Assembly: GCA_027886785.1 (NCBI GenBank)
Contig: JAPCJV010000082.1
Location: 1 to 7,460, forward strand
Source: Nitrososphaerota archaeon
GTDB lineage: Archaea > Thermoproteota > Nitrososphaeria > Nitrososphaerales > CADDZS01
DNA: 7,460 nucleotides
Direction of reading: 5' to 3'
This document shows positions 6,215-7,460 of this stretch, piece after piece (positions within the stretch are counted from its first letter, which is position 1; every line of letters begins with the position of its first letter). The notes beneath the pieces were generated by a model that had not been told where the DNA came from, did no database searches, and saw nothing but the letters and a program-made list of their open reading frames with translations. The position numbers and the translations under genes were made by a program.

Positions 6215-7150
6215 TTGTTAGAAGCAAGAATTAGACGATCTACCCTAATAATGCCGGTGCACTTGCCCCGCTTGGTGGAGAAAGCATACCTTCGAGGAGC
6301 CGACTGCATCTGTTTGGATTTGGAAGATTCGGTTCCCACGTCGTTGAAAGAGAATGCGCGTGAGGCAGTAAAGCTGGCGATCACTTTAGCTGGCAAGGGT
6401 GGGGCTGAAGTTATAGTAAGGATCAATAACAGCGGAGAATCTACAATCCTCAGCGACCTTCGCGCCTCAGTTTGGCCCGATTTATCTGGCATAATTCTTC
6501 CCAAGGTGGAGACAGATGTCCAAGTTATGGAAATTGAAAATGATTTAGAAACAGTGGAAAGGGAAAGAGCCCTTGTTCCAGGAAGTATTCGCTTGTGGGC
6601 AGTGGTGGAGACTGCCAAGGGTGTGAAGAACGTTTTTGAAATTGCAGCCTCGAGTAAAAGGTTGGATTTCCTGAGCGCGGGAGACGAAGATCTCGCGCTC
6701 GACCTAGGTATCACTCCAACGGTTGGAGGAAGCGAACTCGGTTACGTGAAGTCCAGGGTGGTGATCGCTGCTCGGGCAGCTGGAATAACACCCCTCGGTC
6801 TTGCAGGAACACTGGCCGACTTCACTGACTTAGACGGACTGCGTCGAAGTGCGATGAACGCCAAGAGCATGGGCTTCAAGGGGGCGATGGCAATCCATCC
6901 TTCCCAGATTCAAATTCTGAACGAAGCGTTCTCCCCGGCAACGGAAGAAATCGAGGCAGCCAGCACTATAATAGAACTTTACGAAAAAGCGCTATCAGAA
7001 GGGAAGGCCTCGATTCAATTCCAGGGCAAGATGGTGGATACACCGGTCTATCAAAGAGCAAAGAAAACGATGGAACTAGCGAATTCGATCAGAGAAATGG
7101 AAGCTGGAAGGAGACCTAGTACTCCAAACGAATCCAGAGTAAGTGGTTAG
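6215..7150 (+). CDS. HpcH/HpaI aldolase / citrate lyase beta subunit-like (CitE) CoA lyase
   Basis: Members of this TIM-barrel family cleave 3-hydroxyacyl-CoA thioesters such as malyl-, beta-methylmalyl- and citramalyl-CoA, with Mg2+. The 311-residue protein has RRSTLIMP at 7-14, GADCICLDLEDSVP at 28-41, VIVRIN with Arg69, GIILPKVET at 92-100, VVETAKG with Glu132 and SAGDEDLALDLG (154-165) with Asp159. Glu132 and Asp159 match the family's magnesium ligands. AIHPSQI (226-232) and GKMVDTPVYQRAKK (271-284) complete the C-terminal part. The TTG start at 6215 is the only start codon after an upstream in-frame TAA (6188-6190) that keeps the RRSTLIMP strand; starting at the ATG at 6251 would lose it. 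No Shine-Dalgarno site precedes the TTG. It is divergent from the MaoC gene and convergent with the next gene. Being a free-standing protein without citrate lyase alpha or gamma subunits, it is more likely a malyl/citramalyl-CoA-type lyase than a citrate lyase subunit. Exact substrate unknown. Confidence 0.94.
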   Translation: MLEARIRRSTLIMPVHLPRLVEKAYLRGADCICLDLEDSVPTSLKENAREAVKLAITLAGKGGAEVIVRINNSGESTILSDLRASVWPDLSGIILPKVETDVQVMEIENDLETVERERALVPGSIRLWAVVETAKGVKNVFEIAASSKRLDFLSAGDEDLALDLGITPTVGGSELGYVKSRVVIAARAAGITPLGLAGTLADFTDLDGLRRSAMNAKSMGFKGAMAIHPSQIQILNEAFSPATEEIEAASTIIELYEKALSEGKASIQFQGKMVDTPVYQRAKKTMELANSIREMEAGRRPSTPNESRVSG

Positions 7151-7202
7151 AGATCAAGAGTCGTGTGAAAGAACAACTCGTTTAGGGCAGCCTTCCTCGA
7201 CG

Positions 7203-7460
7203 TCAGCCCTGCTCATGTGAATAAGTTGCAATCGCGTCGAGAATTTTCTTGTTACACTGGATACCGTATGGATAGGGATCGACTCCAAAAATTTCTTTGA
7301 CTTCATTTGCCAGTTCATCCAACCACACGTAGTTCGTTGGTTCCCGCAGCTTTGCTTCGATCTTTGCATAGCTGAGCTCCTTCGCTTTTAGAAAGGCCTC
7401 GTAGAGACTTATGGCGACCCAAGGGTTTTCTTCAAGGACTTCGTCCCTAATGACAATCAC
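7203..7460 (-). CDS. 4,5-dihydroxyphthalate decarboxylase-like / ABC solute-binding protein, C-terminal part only
   Basis: Only the last 85 codons lie in the window; the gene enters from the right edge, and the first visible codon (GTG) is internal. The visible part matches the C-terminal lobe of proteins annotated as 4,5-dihydroxyphthalate decarboxylase or NMT1/ThiY-like substrate-binding proteins. It has VIRDEV, then NPWVAISLYEAFLKAKELSY (12-31), VDPYPYGIQCNKKILDAIATY (60-80) and the characteristic SHEQG ending. In this family PWVAxxLyxAFxxAK and the DPwPYG...Y.HEQG tail recur, in members of about 320-340 residues. The fold is a type II periplasmic-binding fold. Whether this copy is an enzyme or an uptake protein cannot be told without its N-terminus (signal peptide or not). 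It converges on the CitE-like gene, with 52 bp between stops. An uptake or decarboxylation role feeding the acid pathway is plausible but inferred. Confidence 0.82.
   Translation of the reverse strand: MIVIRDEVLEENPWVAISLYEAFLKAKELSYAKIEAKLREPTNYVWLDELANEVKEIFGVDPYPYGIQCNKKILDAIATYSHEQG

Noticed and set aside
6187..6714. 175-codon minus-strand open frame
   Set aside because: It is fully antisense to the well-supported CitE-like gene, is serine/leucine-rich and low in motif content, as expected for a shadow frame.
6251..7150. ATG at 6251 as the start of the CitE-like gene
   Set aside because: It would remove the conserved RRSTLI strand of the barrel; the TTG at 6215 keeps it and is the only other in-frame start.
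3757..7150. Ordinary fatty-acid beta-oxidation cluster
   Set aside because: There is no thiolase, crotonase or 3-hydroxyacyl-CoA dehydrogenase; a CitE-type lyase and a CoA-transferase are present instead.
7184..7210. AGGGC/GCCCT inverted repeat between the convergent genes, as a terminator
   Set aside because: The stem is only 5 bp with a 17-nt loop, has no T-tract and overlaps the stop codon of the solute-binding-like gene.
1..7460. Mobile element, phage defence or CRISPR system
   Set aside because: No transposase, integrase, nuclease, repeat-spacer array or terminal repeats are visible; all genes are metabolic.

Overview
The window is a prokaryotic metabolic gene neighbourhood. It holds eight protein-coding genes, six of them complete on the minus strand or plus strand as listed and two cut by the window edges. 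No RNA gene, transposon, phage gene or CRISPR array is visible. Gene density is high, gaps are 26-127 bp, and base composition looks balanced to slightly AT-rich by eye. Clear Shine-Dalgarno sites are rare. The gene mix (family III CoA-transferase, acyl-CoA dehydrogenase, MaoC hydratase, CitE-type lyase, MmgE/PrpD, CMD protein, solute-binding protein of the dihydroxyphthalate-decarboxylase family) is typical of heterotrophic environmental bacteria rich in CoA-dependent organic-acid catabolism. The sequence alone does not fix the lineage.

Layout. Six genes read leftward as one collinear block: MaoC hydratase (6088-5582), CMD protein (5464-5045), acyl-CoA dehydrogenase (4917-3757), CaiB/BaiF CoA-transferase (3671-2574), M24 creatinase-like protein (2547-1402) and an MmgE/PrpD protein (1359 to beyond base 1). 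The last three are tightly spaced (26 and 42 bp) and look co-transcribed. The first three are separated by 85-127 bp and may have extra promoters. A 126-bp divergent region separates MaoC from a rightward CitE/HpcH-type lyase (6215-7150). This meets, tail to tail, the 3' end of a leftward solute-binding-protein-like gene (7460-7203).

How the genes may work together (inference). The CoA-transferase would load a carboxylic acid onto CoA, the dehydrogenase would make a double bond, MaoC would hydrate it, and the CitE-like enzyme would cleave the 3-hydroxyacyl-CoA in a retro-Claisen/aldol step. No thiolase, hydroxyacyl-CoA dehydrogenase or acyl-CoA ligase is seen. That favours a branched dicarboxylate route (methylsuccinate/mesaconate/itaconate-like, giving acetyl-CoA plus pyruvate or propionyl-CoA plus glyoxylate) over ordinary beta-oxidation. 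MmgE/PrpD could supply or drain a tricarboxylic or unsaturated acid. The real substrate is unknown.

The most unusual protein is the M24 member, in which all five usual metal-ligand positions appear substituted. The CMD protein lacks the CxxC redox pair, and the acyl-CoA dehydrogenase appears to use the isovaleryl-CoA-dehydrogenase-type position for its catalytic glutamate.
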